A DNA stretch of 64,000 nucleotides from CAWBRT01 sp050015355 (lineage in GTDB: Bacteria; Acidobacteriota; Terriglobia; Terriglobales; Acidobacteriaceae), in the NCBI GenBank assembly GCA_050015355.1, contig JBEKBO010000005.1, positions 23,581 through 87,580 on the forward strand. Reading direction: 5' to 3'. Of the stretch, positions 35,948 to 44,376 are shown one piece after another. Position numbers and translations under genes: made by a program. The first letter of the stretch is position 1. Each line of letters starts with the position of its first letter. The notes beneath the pieces were generated by a model, which did not search any database, had not been told where the DNA came from, and saw nothing but the letters and a program-made list of their open reading frames with translations.

Positions 35948-35970
35948 CAGTTTCGCGAAAGGTATATCCC
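35948..35970. repeat. GGGATACACCTTCCGCG-family repeat at a gene 3' end
   Basis: Plus-strand CAGTTTCGCGAAAGG followed by TATATCCC starts 3 bases after the stop codon of the proline-rich protein gene. Same relation to a gene end as at 21673 and 23135. Confidence 0.55.
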
Positions 35971-36065
35971 ATGACGCCCGTATGCGGCTGCATCTCTATA
36001 CCGAAAGCGTTCTGGATGAGAAAGACCATGCTGGTTGAAACAGACAGCGAACCTGGGGCAGAACA

Positions 36066-36770
36066 ATGAATGCACCGACAAAGCGGAGTTGCGCGATGCT
36101 GGTTTCATTTTCGGGAATCGACGGCTGCGGTAAGACGACTCAGATCGATAACCTGCGACGCGTGATCTCCGGCCTCGGGCTCAGCGACCAGCTTTTGACT
36201 TTCTGGGACAATGTCGTGGTGTTTTCGCGCTACCGCGAGGAGTTTGTTCACAAGGTTTACGGAAGTGAGCGCGGCGTGGGGTCGCCTGAACGTCCAGTCA
36301 AGCGCCGCGACAAGAACGTGCGTGCCTGGTATCTCACGCTGATGCGTCACCTGCTTTACTTGATTGACGCCGTTCATCTCAACTTCGTGGTGGCCCGCGC
36401 CATGGGCTCGGGATGCGATGTCGTCATCTTTGACCGCTACATCTACGATGAGATGGCGAACCTTCCTCTGACGAATCCGCTGACCCGCCTGTGGGTGCAG
36501 ATCATCAGGCTGGTCGTGCCGCAACCCGACCTGGCTCTGCTGCTCGACGCCGATCCGGAAGAGGCCCGCGCGCGCAAGCCGGAGTATCCGGTGGACTTCA
36601 TGCACAAATGCCGCAAGTCTTATTTTGACTTGACGCGTGTCGTGCGCAACATCACTGCCGTGCCGCCGTTGCCTCTGGCCGAGGCCAAGAGGGAAGTCGA
36701 GTTGCTGTTCCGGGAAAAGATTCAATGCAGGCGAACCCCGGAGAGCGAGAGTGCAGTTCCCGCCGCCTGA
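36066..36770 (+). CDS. Thymidylate-kinase-like P-loop kinase
   Basis: 234 residues. Walker A in SFSGIDGCGKTTQIDNL matches thymidylate kinases; DRYIYDEMANLP fits the DRY-type substrate loop, and LLLDADPEEARARKPEYP the LID region. It is longer in the middle than dTMP kinase (FSRYREEFVHKVYGSERG insert) and the TMP-binding residues are not all recognisable, so the substrate may be another nucleotide or a sugar. It ends the exopolysaccharide operon, just before a terminator. An ATG at 36096 with GGAG 7 bases upstream is an alternative start. Kinase-fold proteins of this sort do turn up in glycan clusters; housekeeping tmk is less likely here. Confidence 0.82.
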   Translation: MNAPTKRSCAMLVSFSGIDGCGKTTQIDNLRRVISGLGLSDQLLTFWDNVVVFSRYREEFVHKVYGSERGVGSPERPVKRRDKNVRAWYLTLMRHLLYLIDAVHLNFVVARAMGSGCDVVIFDRYIYDEMANLPLTNPLTRLWVQIIRLVVPQPDLALLLDADPEEARARKPEYPVDFMHKCRKSYFDLTRVVRNITAVPPLPLAEAKREVELLFREKIQCRRTPESESAVPAA

Positions 36771-36790
36771 TACGGCGAGCGTCCAATCGT

Positions 36791-36828
36791 GAAGGCCCAG
36801 CCATATGACTGGGCCTTCCTTAGTTTTT
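36791..36828 (+). terminator. Intrinsic terminator closing the exopolysaccharide operon
   Basis: Perfect 10-bp stem GAAGGCCCAG / CTGGGCCTTC with loop CCATATGA, followed by CTTAGTTTTTG. It lies 21 bases after the kinase stop codon. Confidence 0.88.
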
Positions 36829-36861
36829 GCCGCTGAACGGCAGCCTGCACCGCAATCCGAT

Positions 36862-38319
36862 TCAAGGCGTCGTGCTAACGACCGCACATTCCTTCGCTGC
36901 CGGTTTGATGTCGTGAACTTCTACCCAATCAGTCGGGTACTTTCCGGTGTAACACGAAGTACAGAACGTGGTGGGTTGTCCCGGACGCTCGCCGCAAGCC
37001 AGACGCATTCCCTCCAGAGACAAATACGCCAGCGAATCGGCGCCGATGAAGTCGCGGATTTCGTCCACCGTCTTGGTTGCAGCGATCAACTGGCTGCGAG
37101 TTGGCGTATCCACGCCGTAATAGCAAGGAGAGATGGTGGGCGGACACGAGATGCGCATGTGAACTTCCTTGGCACCGGCGTCCCGGATCATGCGCACAAT
37201 TTTCCTGCTGGTAGTGCCGCGGACGATGGAGTCGTCGAACAGCACCACGCGCTTGCCTTTCAGAACGGCGCGCACCGGGTTTAGTTTGAGCTTCACGCCA
37301 AAGTCGCGCACGCGCTGTTCCGGCTCAATGAAGGTTCGTCCTACATAGTGATTGCGAATCAGCCCGAATTGCAGCGGGATGCCGCTCTCGAAGGAATATC
37401 CCATGGCAGCCGTCACGCCCGAGTCGGGAACAGGAACGACGATGTCTGCCTCGACCGGAGCTTCGCGGGCAACTTGGCGGCCCATCGCCTCGCGCGCTTC
37501 CTGCACCGGCACGCCGAAGATCAGGCTGTCGGGGCGCGAAAAGTAGACGTGCTCGAAGATACACTTCGACTGCGGCAGCGCCGGGGCATAGCGATACGAG
37601 AACACGCCCGAATCATTGACTTCGACCAGTTCGCCCGCTTCGATGTCGCGTTCGTAGGTCGCGCCAATCAGGTCGAAGGCGCAGGTCTCGGAGGCAAAGA
37701 CGATGACATCGCGCTGACCGTCGCTCGCGGGCATGCGCCCCATGCACAGCGGACGGAACCCACGGGGATCACGGGCGGCGAAAATCGTGTCCGGCGTAAT
37801 CAGGACTACTGAGCAGGCGCCTTCAATGCGGCGCAGAGCATCGCTGATCGCGTCCACCAGAGTTTGCTCGGTCGAGTGCGCAATCAGGTGCAGGATGATC
37901 TCGCTGTCGCTGGTGGTCTGAAAGATAGAACCCTGCCGTTCGAAACGCTTGCGAATATCGGCGGCATTCACCAGGTTGCCGTTGTGCGCCAGCGCGATGC
38001 GTCCCTTGTTGCACTCCACCCGGATCGGCTGAGCGTTCAGCAGCGCTGAGTCACCCGTGGTGGAATAGCGCGTGTGGCCGATGGCGAGCCGGCCCGGTAC
38101 GCGCGCCAGCGTTTCATCGTTGAAAATATCGGCCACCAGGCCCATGTGCTTGTACAAGAGAATCCGCTCGCCATCCGATGAGGCAATTCCCGCCGACTCC
38201 TGACCGCGATGCTGCAAGGCATGCAGGCCCAGGTAGGCCAGCGTCGAGGCCTCCGGATGACCCCAGATGGCAACTACCCCACACTCTTCATGAAACTTGT
38301 CCGACCTGCTGTTCAGCAT
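36862..38319 (-). CDS. purF: Amidophosphoribosyltransferase
   Basis: 485 residues. It makes phosphoribosylamine from PRPP and glutamine, the first step of purine synthesis. A short propeptide precedes the nucleophile Cys13 of EECGVVAIWGHPEAS. The PRPP loop VVLFDDSIVRGTTSRKIV is intact. Cysteines in SKCIFEHVYFSRPDS, RISCPPTISPCYYG and FCTSCYTGKYP match the [4Fe-4S] ligands of the B. subtilis-type enzyme, which makes the protein oxygen sensitive. It lies downstream of purL on the same strand, separated by a 146-bp repeat-rich gap, so the two may be cotranscribed. Length is normal. Confidence 0.96.
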   Translation of the reverse strand: MLNSRSDKFHEECGVVAIWGHPEASTLAYLGLHALQHRGQESAGIASSDGERILLYKHMGLVADIFNDETLARVPGRLAIGHTRYSTTGDSALLNAQPIRVECNKGRIALAHNGNLVNAADIRKRFERQGSIFQTTSDSEIILHLIAHSTEQTLVDAISDALRRIEGACSVVLITPDTIFAARDPRGFRPLCMGRMPASDGQRDVIVFASETCAFDLIGATYERDIEAGELVEVNDSGVFSYRYAPALPQSKCIFEHVYFSRPDSLIFGVPVQEAREAMGRQVAREAPVEADIVVPVPDSGVTAAMGYSFESGIPLQFGLIRNHYVGRTFIEPEQRVRDFGVKLKLNPVRAVLKGKRVVLFDDSIVRGTTSRKIVRMIRDAGAKEVHMRISCPPTISPCYYGVDTPTRSQLIAATKTVDEIRDFIGADSLAYLSLEGMRLACGERPGQPTTFCTSCYTGKYPTDWVEVHDIKPAAKECAVVSTTP

Positions 38320-38330
38320 CTCTCACCAAC

Positions 38331-38462
38331 ATTTCAGATTTCAGATTTCAGATTGAATACCGCCGGACAATAACGGAATTAAGTAATGATGTCACGGCAT
38401 AAGTGTTTCAGTAATTGCTGAAATATCTTTCACTCTGAAATCTGAAATCGAAAATCTGAAAT
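38331..38462. repeat. TTTCAGA simple repeats facing each other between purL and purF
   Basis: At 38331-38354 TTTCAGA-type units run in tandem, and at 38438-38462 the complementary TCTGAAA units do the same, giving a long imperfect hairpin around a ~80-base AT-richer middle (itself containing TTTCAGTAATTGCTGAAA). No coding capacity. Confidence 0.7.
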
Positions 38463-38465
38463 CCT

Positions 38466-40766
38466 TCAATTTGCATTTCTTTCGCTACCGGCATGCAAGG
38501 CAGACTCCAGAGCCGAAGTCCACGCCTGCTTCAACTCGGCAACCGCGACGGAAACCACCGGCACGCCATCGATGCTGATCTTCAAGCTGCCGCCGACAGT
38601 TGTGCCCAGAGGCGTTGCCAGAACTTCGCGTTGTTTCGCTACTTGTTGGATTCTGACGACGTGAGCTGGGTCGCAGGAAACAAGCACCTGGGATGACATT
38701 TCGCCGAACAGCGTCAGGATTTTGCTGAGTTTTCCGCCACCTATGTTAATGTCCGCTCCCACTCCATTCGCGAAACACTTCTCGGCCAGCGTAACGGCTA
38801 GCCCACCCTCGGAAATGTCCTTGGCGGAGTCAACGAGACTCTCTGCCGCGAGCTGAATGAGCAGTTGTTGTAGTTTCAGCTCGCCGTCGAGGTCTATGCC
38901 CGGCGGATGGCCCCATAGTTTGCCCAGCACCGTCAGGGCATACTCGGAGGAACCGAAGGCGGCTTCCAGTTCTGAGGCTCGTTCCGGGCCCGAGGCATCA
39001 AGCAGCAGCACCGCACGTCCCTCGCGGAGGAAGCTGGAGCCGACAACCTTCGTAACGTCATCGACGATTCCCACGACTCCCATCACCGGGGTCGGGTAAA
39101 TACCCTCCCCGAACGTTTCGTTGTAGAAGCTGACATTGCCTCCGGTGATCGGCGTTCCGAGTTTGAGGCAAGCCTCGCTCATGCCATCGATCACAGCCGA
39201 AAATTGGCCCATGATTGGCGGCTTCTCGGGGTTGCCAAAGTTCAGGCAATTGGTGGCCGCGACCGGACGCGCCCCGGCGCAGGCGACATTGCGCGCGGCC
39301 TCGGCCACGGCGTGCATCGCGCCGAGTCTGGGGTCGAGATAGCACCAGCGTCCGTTGCCGTCGAGCGCCATCGCCAAGCCGTGATTCGTTCCCTTGATGC
39401 GAATGACGCCGGCCTCGCTTCCCGGTCCGATTACGGTATTGGTCTGCACCATCGAATCGTATTGCTCGTGCACCCAGCGCTTGCAGCAAACATTCGGCGA
39501 TGCCAGCAGCGCCTTGAGGCTGCCGCCGTAATCCTCGCTCCACGTGATACCGGCGGGAGCGGCTTTGGGCACAGGAGCCGTCCACGGCTCCAGCGGCCGG
39601 TTGTAGAGCGGAGCGTCGTCGGTAAGCGCCTCGTTGGGAATCTCGGCGACCACCTTGCCGTGTTCGAGCACGCGCATCTTGTTCTGCGGAATCACGCGCC
39701 CGATGGTTACCGCGTCCAGTCCCCACTTGCGAAACACGGCGAAGACTTCGCTCTCGCGGCCGCGCTCGGCCACCAGCAGCATGCGCTCCTGCGATTCGCT
39801 CAACATGATCTCGTAAGGGACCATGCCGGTTTCGCGCTGCGGCACCAGGTCCAGTTCGATCTCCAGTCCAACGCCGCCGCGGCCACCCATTTCGCACGTG
39901 GAACACGTCAGGCCGGCAGCACCCATATCCTGTATGCCGACCACCGCACCGGTCTCCATGGCCTCCAGGCAGGCTTCCAGCAGCAGCTTCTCCATGAACG
40001 GATCGCCCACCTGCACGTTGGGACGCTTCGCCTCGCTGCCTTCGCTGAATTCCTCGCTCGCCATGGTTGCGCCGTGGATGCCGTCGCGGCCTGTCTTCGA
40101 GCCAACATAAATTACCGGATTACCGGCGCCGGCCGCCTTGGCATAAAAGATCTTTTCGCGCCGCACCAATCCCAGGGCAAAGGCGTTCACCAAGGGATTG
40201 CCGGAGTAGCAGGGCTCGAACTTGGTTTCGCCGCCGAGATTCGGCACGCCGAAGCAATTGCCGTAAGAGGCCACGCCGCTGACGACGCCTTCCATGATCG
40301 AGTGATTGCGGCTGATCGTCGCCTGGTCCGTCGCGACGCCGCGCTCGCCGCCGATAGGCCCGAAGCGAAGCGAATCCATGACCGCCACCGGCCGCGCGCC
40401 CATGGTAAAAATGTCGCGCAAAATGCCGCCAACGCCGGTCGCGGCGCCCTGGAAAGGCTCAATGAATGAAGGATGATTGTGCGATTCGATCTTGAATGCG
40501 CATGCCCAGCCGTCGCCGATATCGATGATGCCGGCGTTCTCGCCCGGGCCCTGCACCACCAACTTGCTGCGCGTTGGCAGGCGCTTGAGATGCACGCGCG
40601 ACGACTTATAGGAGCAATGCTCGCTCCACATGACGCTGAAAATGCCCAGCTCCGTCATGGTTGGCTCGCGGCCAAGCCACTTCAGAATCTTCTGGTACTC
40701 ATCGGGCGTGATGCCGTGATCGCGAATGACCTCTGGCGTGATAGCTGACTGTACGGGGGAATTCAT
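38466..40766 (-). CDS. purL: Phosphoribosylformylglycinamidine synthase II
   Basis: 766 residues from ATG 40766 (MNSPVQSAITPEVIRDHG); the frame is open 45 codons further but that part is repeat-derived. It is the small PurL type that works with PurS and PurQ. Hallmarks: LGIFSVMWSEHCSYKSSR near the N-terminus, the ATP/Mg block ENAGIIDIGDGWACAFKIES (about residues 75-95) and two AIRS-like halves. It converts FGAR to FGAM with ATP and ammonia. No PurQ or PurS gene is near. purF follows downstream on the same strand. Confidence 0.96.
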   Translation of the reverse strand: MNSPVQSAITPEVIRDHGITPDEYQKILKWLGREPTMTELGIFSVMWSEHCSYKSSRVHLKRLPTRSKLVVQGPGENAGIIDIGDGWACAFKIESHNHPSFIEPFQGAATGVGGILRDIFTMGARPVAVMDSLRFGPIGGERGVATDQATISRNHSIMEGVVSGVASYGNCFGVPNLGGETKFEPCYSGNPLVNAFALGLVRREKIFYAKAAGAGNPVIYVGSKTGRDGIHGATMASEEFSEGSEAKRPNVQVGDPFMEKLLLEACLEAMETGAVVGIQDMGAAGLTCSTCEMGGRGGVGLEIELDLVPQRETGMVPYEIMLSESQERMLLVAERGRESEVFAVFRKWGLDAVTIGRVIPQNKMRVLEHGKVVAEIPNEALTDDAPLYNRPLEPWTAPVPKAAPAGITWSEDYGGSLKALLASPNVCCKRWVHEQYDSMVQTNTVIGPGSEAGVIRIKGTNHGLAMALDGNGRWCYLDPRLGAMHAVAEAARNVACAGARPVAATNCLNFGNPEKPPIMGQFSAVIDGMSEACLKLGTPITGGNVSFYNETFGEGIYPTPVMGVVGIVDDVTKVVGSSFLREGRAVLLLDASGPERASELEAAFGSSEYALTVLGKLWGHPPGIDLDGELKLQQLLIQLAAESLVDSAKDISEGGLAVTLAEKCFANGVGADINIGGGKLSKILTLFGEMSSQVLVSCDPAHVVRIQQVAKQREVLATPLGTTVGGSLKISIDGVPVVSVAVAELKQAWTSALESALHAGSERNAN

Positions 40767-41079
40767 TGCGGTAGTCTTATTCTCGCACGCTCCGAAGGGA
40801 ACTGGAAGAGTAAGCTGGCCGGAAGCAACTGAGCCGACGGCTCCAACCCCAGCAACGGCAAAAACGGCCGTCGCCGGGGCCCCCGGGGTTGCCAGCCGCA
40901 ATTCGGGGCCGCGCCGGCACCGCTGTCAAGCCCCACGGGCGGGCTTTCAATCGACCAAGTTGCTGAAAACACGTGCGGAAAACTCATGATTATTCACCTG
41001 AAACAATGAACAAAAATAGTGCGAGTGGCCCAGGTACAAGAACGACTTGGAATCGGGAACGGCAATGCAGGAACATGGC
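40767..41079. other. Gap between dnaB and purL
   Basis: About 310 bases. Apart from the palindrome at 40844 I see no gene, RNA or clear terminator; it should contain the purL promoter. Confidence 0.4.
40844..40886. repeat. GGGGACCCC-family palindrome upstream of purL
   Basis: CCCCAGCAACGGC and GCCGTCGCCGGGG form the arms, followed by a CCCCC variant of the asymmetric block. It lies about 80 bases before the purL start. Confidence 0.65.
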
Positions 41080-42462
41080 TTACTGCATCCAGGCGCTGCG
41101 CTCGAGGGTTTCAAAGCGCGTGAATGCCTTTAAGAACGCCAGTTGCACGGTGCCGGTAGGGCCGTTGCGTTGCTTGCCGATGATCAGCTTGGCTTTGTTT
41201 TCGATGTCGGGGTCTTTGTGCTCGTAGTCGTAGACCTCCGGGCGATACAGGAACATGACCACGTCGGCATCCTGCTCGATGGCGCCCGACTCGCGCAGGT
41301 CGCTCAGTTTGGGTTCGTTGTCCTTGCCGCCGCGGTTTTCCGGCGCGCGGCTCAACTGCGAGAGCGCCACCAGCGGCACGTCGAGTTCCTTGGCGATGGC
41401 CTTGAGGCCGCGCGAAACGGCCGAGACTTCCTGCGTACGGTTCTCGTAGCGGCGTCCACCGGGCGCCGAGGCCGACATGAGCTGAAGGTAGTCGACGACG
41501 AGCAGATCGAGCCGTCCTTCTCGTTGCTTCAGCCGTCGCGACTTGGCGCGCAGTTCGGTAATCGAGATGCCTGGCGTGTCGTCGATGAAGATGGGCGCCT
41601 GCATGAGCGCGTCCAACCCGTCGCGCAGCTTTCCCATGTCTTCCTTTCCGAGAAAGCCCTTGCGCAGGTTTTGTGAGTCGACGCGCGACTGCGAACAGAG
41701 CATGCGGTGCAGCAATGCCTCCCTGCCCATTTCCAGCGAGAAGATGGCGACCATCTTGTTGTCGCGCACGGCGCAATTCTCGGCGATGTTGATGGCGAAA
41801 GCGGTTTTGCCCATCGACGGACGGGCGGCGATGATAATCAGTTCCTTGCGTTGCAGCCCGCTGGTGAGTTCGTCAAGATCGCTAAAGTAGGTTTCCAGGC
41901 CGGTAATGCGCCCGCCGCGCTCATACAGTTTGTCGAGGTTGCCGCCGAACGAGTCCATCGCAACCTGCGCCACCGAGACAAGGTCCTGCTGGTTGCGGTT
42001 CTCCGAAAGACTGAAGATCTCCGCCTCGGCGCGGTCGAGCACATCGGCGGCTGTATCCGACTGGTCGAGCGCGCTCTGCATGATGGTGTTGGCCGCGCGG
42101 ATAACGCCGCGCATGAGCGACTTGTCGCGCACCAGGCGGACGTAGTGCTCAATGCTAGTGCGGCGGGGCGTGCCATCGGTGAGCGATGAGAGATAAGCGG
42201 CGCCGCCAATCGCCTCCAGTTCCTTGTGGCGGCTCAGTTCTTCGCTAAGGGTTACGATATCGATGGGCCGGTTGGTATCGGCCATCTCGAGCATGCGGGC
42301 GTAAATGCGACGATGCGCGTCGAGGAAGAAGTCGTCAGGCTTGAGCGCGGCGCCGGCATCGGTATAGAGCGTGTTATCCAGCAGAATCGCGCCCAGCAGC
42401 GAGCGCTCGGCCTCGACATTGGAGGGCAGTCCGCGATCCAGGCTGTAATCAGTGGTTGCCAT
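41080..42462 (-). CDS. dnaB: Replicative DNA helicase
   Basis: 460 residues. N-terminal domain (VEAERSLLGAILLDNTLYTD), linker, and RecA-like helicase domain with Walker A AARPSMGKTAFAINIAENCA, Walker B LLVVDYLQLMSA, and the arginine-finger region near the end (KLIIGKQRNGPTGTVQLAF). No intein. It unwinds DNA at the replication fork as a hexamer and loads the DnaG primase, whose gene lies 4 kb away on the same strand. Length and motifs are canonical. Confidence 0.97.
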   Translation of the reverse strand: MATTDYSLDRGLPSNVEAERSLLGAILLDNTLYTDAGAALKPDDFFLDAHRRIYARMLEMADTNRPIDIVTLSEELSRHKELEAIGGAAYLSSLTDGTPRRTSIEHYVRLVRDKSLMRGVIRAANTIMQSALDQSDTAADVLDRAEAEIFSLSENRNQQDLVSVAQVAMDSFGGNLDKLYERGGRITGLETYFSDLDELTSGLQRKELIIIAARPSMGKTAFAINIAENCAVRDNKMVAIFSLEMGREALLHRMLCSQSRVDSQNLRKGFLGKEDMGKLRDGLDALMQAPIFIDDTPGISITELRAKSRRLKQREGRLDLLVVDYLQLMSASAPGGRRYENRTQEVSAVSRGLKAIAKELDVPLVALSQLSRAPENRGGKDNEPKLSDLRESGAIEQDADVVMFLYRPEVYDYEHKDPDIENKAKLIIGKQRNGPTGTVQLAFLKAFTRFETLERSAWMQ

Positions 42463-42860
42463 TCGCTCTGGATGGTAGGCGACCTGAACGGATTTCGATC
42501 CTGTGAACTGCTGTGCATCCCGGTGGAAAACGACGAATGATTTGGATTTCTGTCACCCCGGAGTCGACGTCATGGATTTCAGCTCAAGAGGCGTTCGTCA
42601 TCTCCAAAGCCATTTAAGAAACTTCCATCCCTCGACACAAAAAACAACGAGAAAGAAAAAATCGAATACAAGATAGTGAAGCTTCTTCAAGCGCCGCCCT
42701 ATGTCTTGCCGCTTCGAGTTCATTCCTATGATGTAGCACACAACTAGCCTGTGAGCACCTATTCCAGCCTCTGCGTACCGGTGGAAAAGCGCGATTAATT
42801 TAGACGATTTCGTGCTGTGGTTGGCGGGCTCACGACGAACATTTGCCAATGGATGGAGGA
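42463..42860. other. Gap upstream of dnaB
   Basis: About 400 bases, AT-richer than its flanks. It should hold the dnaB promoter. A 41-codon membrane-type frame (42601-42723, minus) is possible but has a poorly placed ribosome site and I do not call it a gene. Confidence 0.35.
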
Positions 42861-42899
42861 ATAAAAAAAGAGCCCGGGGCGCCAGCCGCGCACCCGGGC
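42861..42899 (-). terminator. Strong minus-strand intrinsic terminator with no gene in front of it
   Basis: On the minus strand GCCCGGG and CCCGGGC, with further pairing inside (GCGC / GCGC), form a very GC-rich hairpin followed by TCTTTTTTTATT. The only sequence upstream on that strand up to 43.57 kb is non-coding, so the terminator implies an RNA gene. Confidence 0.8.
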
Positions 42900-43500
42900 C
42901 CGGTCAAGTGGAAAACCAAACTCAACGACGCTGCTCCCGCCGCCGAGCGGAAAGCCGGGAGCCTGGCATACGCCGACGCGAAGCGCCGGGCGGATTGCCC
43001 CGCGCAAGACGCGCACAAGCGGTTAAACCTGGCTCCCTTTCCAGGTGGACGGATCAGCTACTCATCGGGACCGGCGCGCACAGCGTGCGGTGCGGGACCC
43101 TCCCTGAAGTCCGCGCACGCATAACGGCGCGCTCGCACCCCCGGTTGCCTGAGTGGCGACGCTGCGGGCTGTTGCGGCACCCACAGCTCGCCGCTGCCGT
43201 GCAGCATCGGGAAAGCAATGTGCCAGCCGCAAACGCTTCACCGGGCGCTGTGGCATGTTGCATATCGCAGTCCGCTTGCACGGGCGCCTGACGCCATGAG
43301 GCAGGGCAACCCGAACGAGTGCCGGAAAACCCGGCGTGCGTCGCCTTCGCCTTATCCGCCCCTGGGAAGCATCACGTTTGGCTTCCACCGTTGCGTTACA
43401 GGCAGAGTGCCTGATGATTTCGCGTGGCTCAAGCGAGAAGCGCGATGCAGCTTCGGGTATGCTGTGAAAAGTCGCGAATTCCTGTGGAACGATTTGGAAA
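42863..43500 (-). ncRNA. Candidate structured non-coding RNA, family not recognised
   Basis: About 640 bases with no convincing protein-coding frame lie between dnaB and the next gene. On the minus strand many local stem-loops are visible (for example CCTGG / CCAGG around AAAGGGAG at about 43044, and GCTCCCG / CGGGAGC near 42930-42962), and the stretch ends in a strong terminator. A TTGACA box at 43535-43530 could be the -35 of its promoter, with a poor TACACC or TTACAC -10. I tested by eye for the hallmarks of RNase P, tmRNA, SRP and 6S RNA and found none convincing. The 5' end is a guess. Confidence 0.45.
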
Positions 43501-43574
43501 AACCGGGTGTAATTGATGGCGCGAGCCCTTGTCAACTGAAAGTTGCACTCAAACCGGTGCTTTGGAATTAACGA

Positions 43575-44093
43575 ATGAAAAAATTCCCTCTTGTTCTATT
43601 GGCCACCATAGTGATCGGCCTCAATGCAGCTTCCACGCTCATGGCGCAACAGCCGGCGCCTGTCTCCGCCGCGCCGATTGCGTTGGGCGCGCACGTGCCG
43701 GATGCAATCACGCAGTCGACGCGGGAGCAGATGCGCTGCCTCACCGCGGAGGCGCATTTCGATGCTTGCGTGCTGGCAACATTTTCCAACCTGCGCTACG
43801 TGGTGGGATGGGATGAGAGCGCTTTCGCCGTGACCTACCTGTTCACCAACGATACCGGGTTCCGCACCAAGAACAATCTTGCGGTGGGAGGGAACTTGCG
43901 CGTGACGCGCTCTCGGCTGGTGCCCTTCAAGAGCTGGCAGGTCGATCCGCGCTCGGGCAGTGGAGGATGGTTTCCGGTGGTGGTGCCGCTCGATCTGCCC
44001 TCCGTTGTCGGCCAGGAGGATGAAACCAGCGCGCTCATCGTGGGCTTCGTGCAGACGGTGTATCTCAACGAGAGGGTTTTCCTGACGCAGTGA
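43575..44093 (+). CDS. Exported protein of unknown function
   Basis: 172 residues with a signal peptide (KKFPLVLLATIVIGLNAAST) and a beta-rich mature part (YVVGWDESAFAVTYLFTNDT; LRVTRSRLVPFKSWQVDPRS is typical of its phrasing). Two cysteines in MRCLTAEAHFDACVLA may form a disulfide. No family recognised. It is the only plus-strand gene between dnaB and rpoD; there is no strong ribosome site before ATG 43575. The bidirectional terminator at 44322-44356 ends it. Confidence 0.7.
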   Translation: MKKFPLVLLATIVIGLNAASTLMAQQPAPVSAAPIALGAHVPDAITQSTREQMRCLTAEAHFDACVLATFSNLRYVVGWDESAFAVTYLFTNDTGFRTKNNLAVGGNLRVTRSRLVPFKSWQVDPRSGSGGWFPVVVPLDLPSVVGQEDETSALIVGFVQTVYLNERVFLTQ

Positions 44094-44182
44094 ACAGTGG
44101 AGTGATCTTTTGTTTTCCCATGGCGAAGCAACATAAGAGATTCCTCGGCTCGCGTCAGAGCTTATGACTTTTTCGGACGGTG

Positions 44183-44301
44183 CCCCACATCTGCCGCAGT
44201 TAGCAGATGTGGGACTTGGGCCTAGTCGAACTACCCCACGTTAGCCCAATCACCCCAGCGAGCCGAGCCTCGCTGGGGACCCCGACGCGGGCGAACGTGG
44301 G
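44183..44301. repeat. Composite palindromic element with GGGGACCCC core
   Basis: First hairpin: CCCACATCTGC / GCAGATGTGGG at 44184-44213. Second, nested: CCCCACGTTAGCCC (44234-44247) pairs with GGGCGAACGTGGG (44289-44301), and inside it lies a GGGGACCCC-family palindrome (44251-44285; CCCCAGCGAG / CTCGCTGGGG). No coding capacity. Confidence 0.7.
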
Positions 44302-44321
44302 CCACCAAGCCGGTGCGACAG

Positions 44322-44356
44322 TAAAAACAAAAGGCGCGGCCGAAGCCGCGCCTTTT
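44322..44356. terminator. Bidirectional terminator between the exported-protein gene and rpoD
   Basis: Perfect 8-bp stem GGCGCGGC / GCCGCGCC with a four-base loop (UUCG on the minus strand), flanked by T-rich sequence on the plus side (TTTTCTCTT) and A-rich on the other (AAAAACAAAA), so it can serve both converging genes. Confidence 0.88.
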
Positions 44357-44376
44357 CTCTTCCAGCTCAGATCTGA

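Noticed and set aside
39204..40469. 421-codon open frame on the plus strand
   Set aside because: Antisense shadow of purL.
42601..42723. Small membrane-protein frame (41 codons, minus)
   Set aside because: Purine-rich sequence directly touches the ATG, leaving no proper ribosome-site spacing, and no homolog comes to mind.
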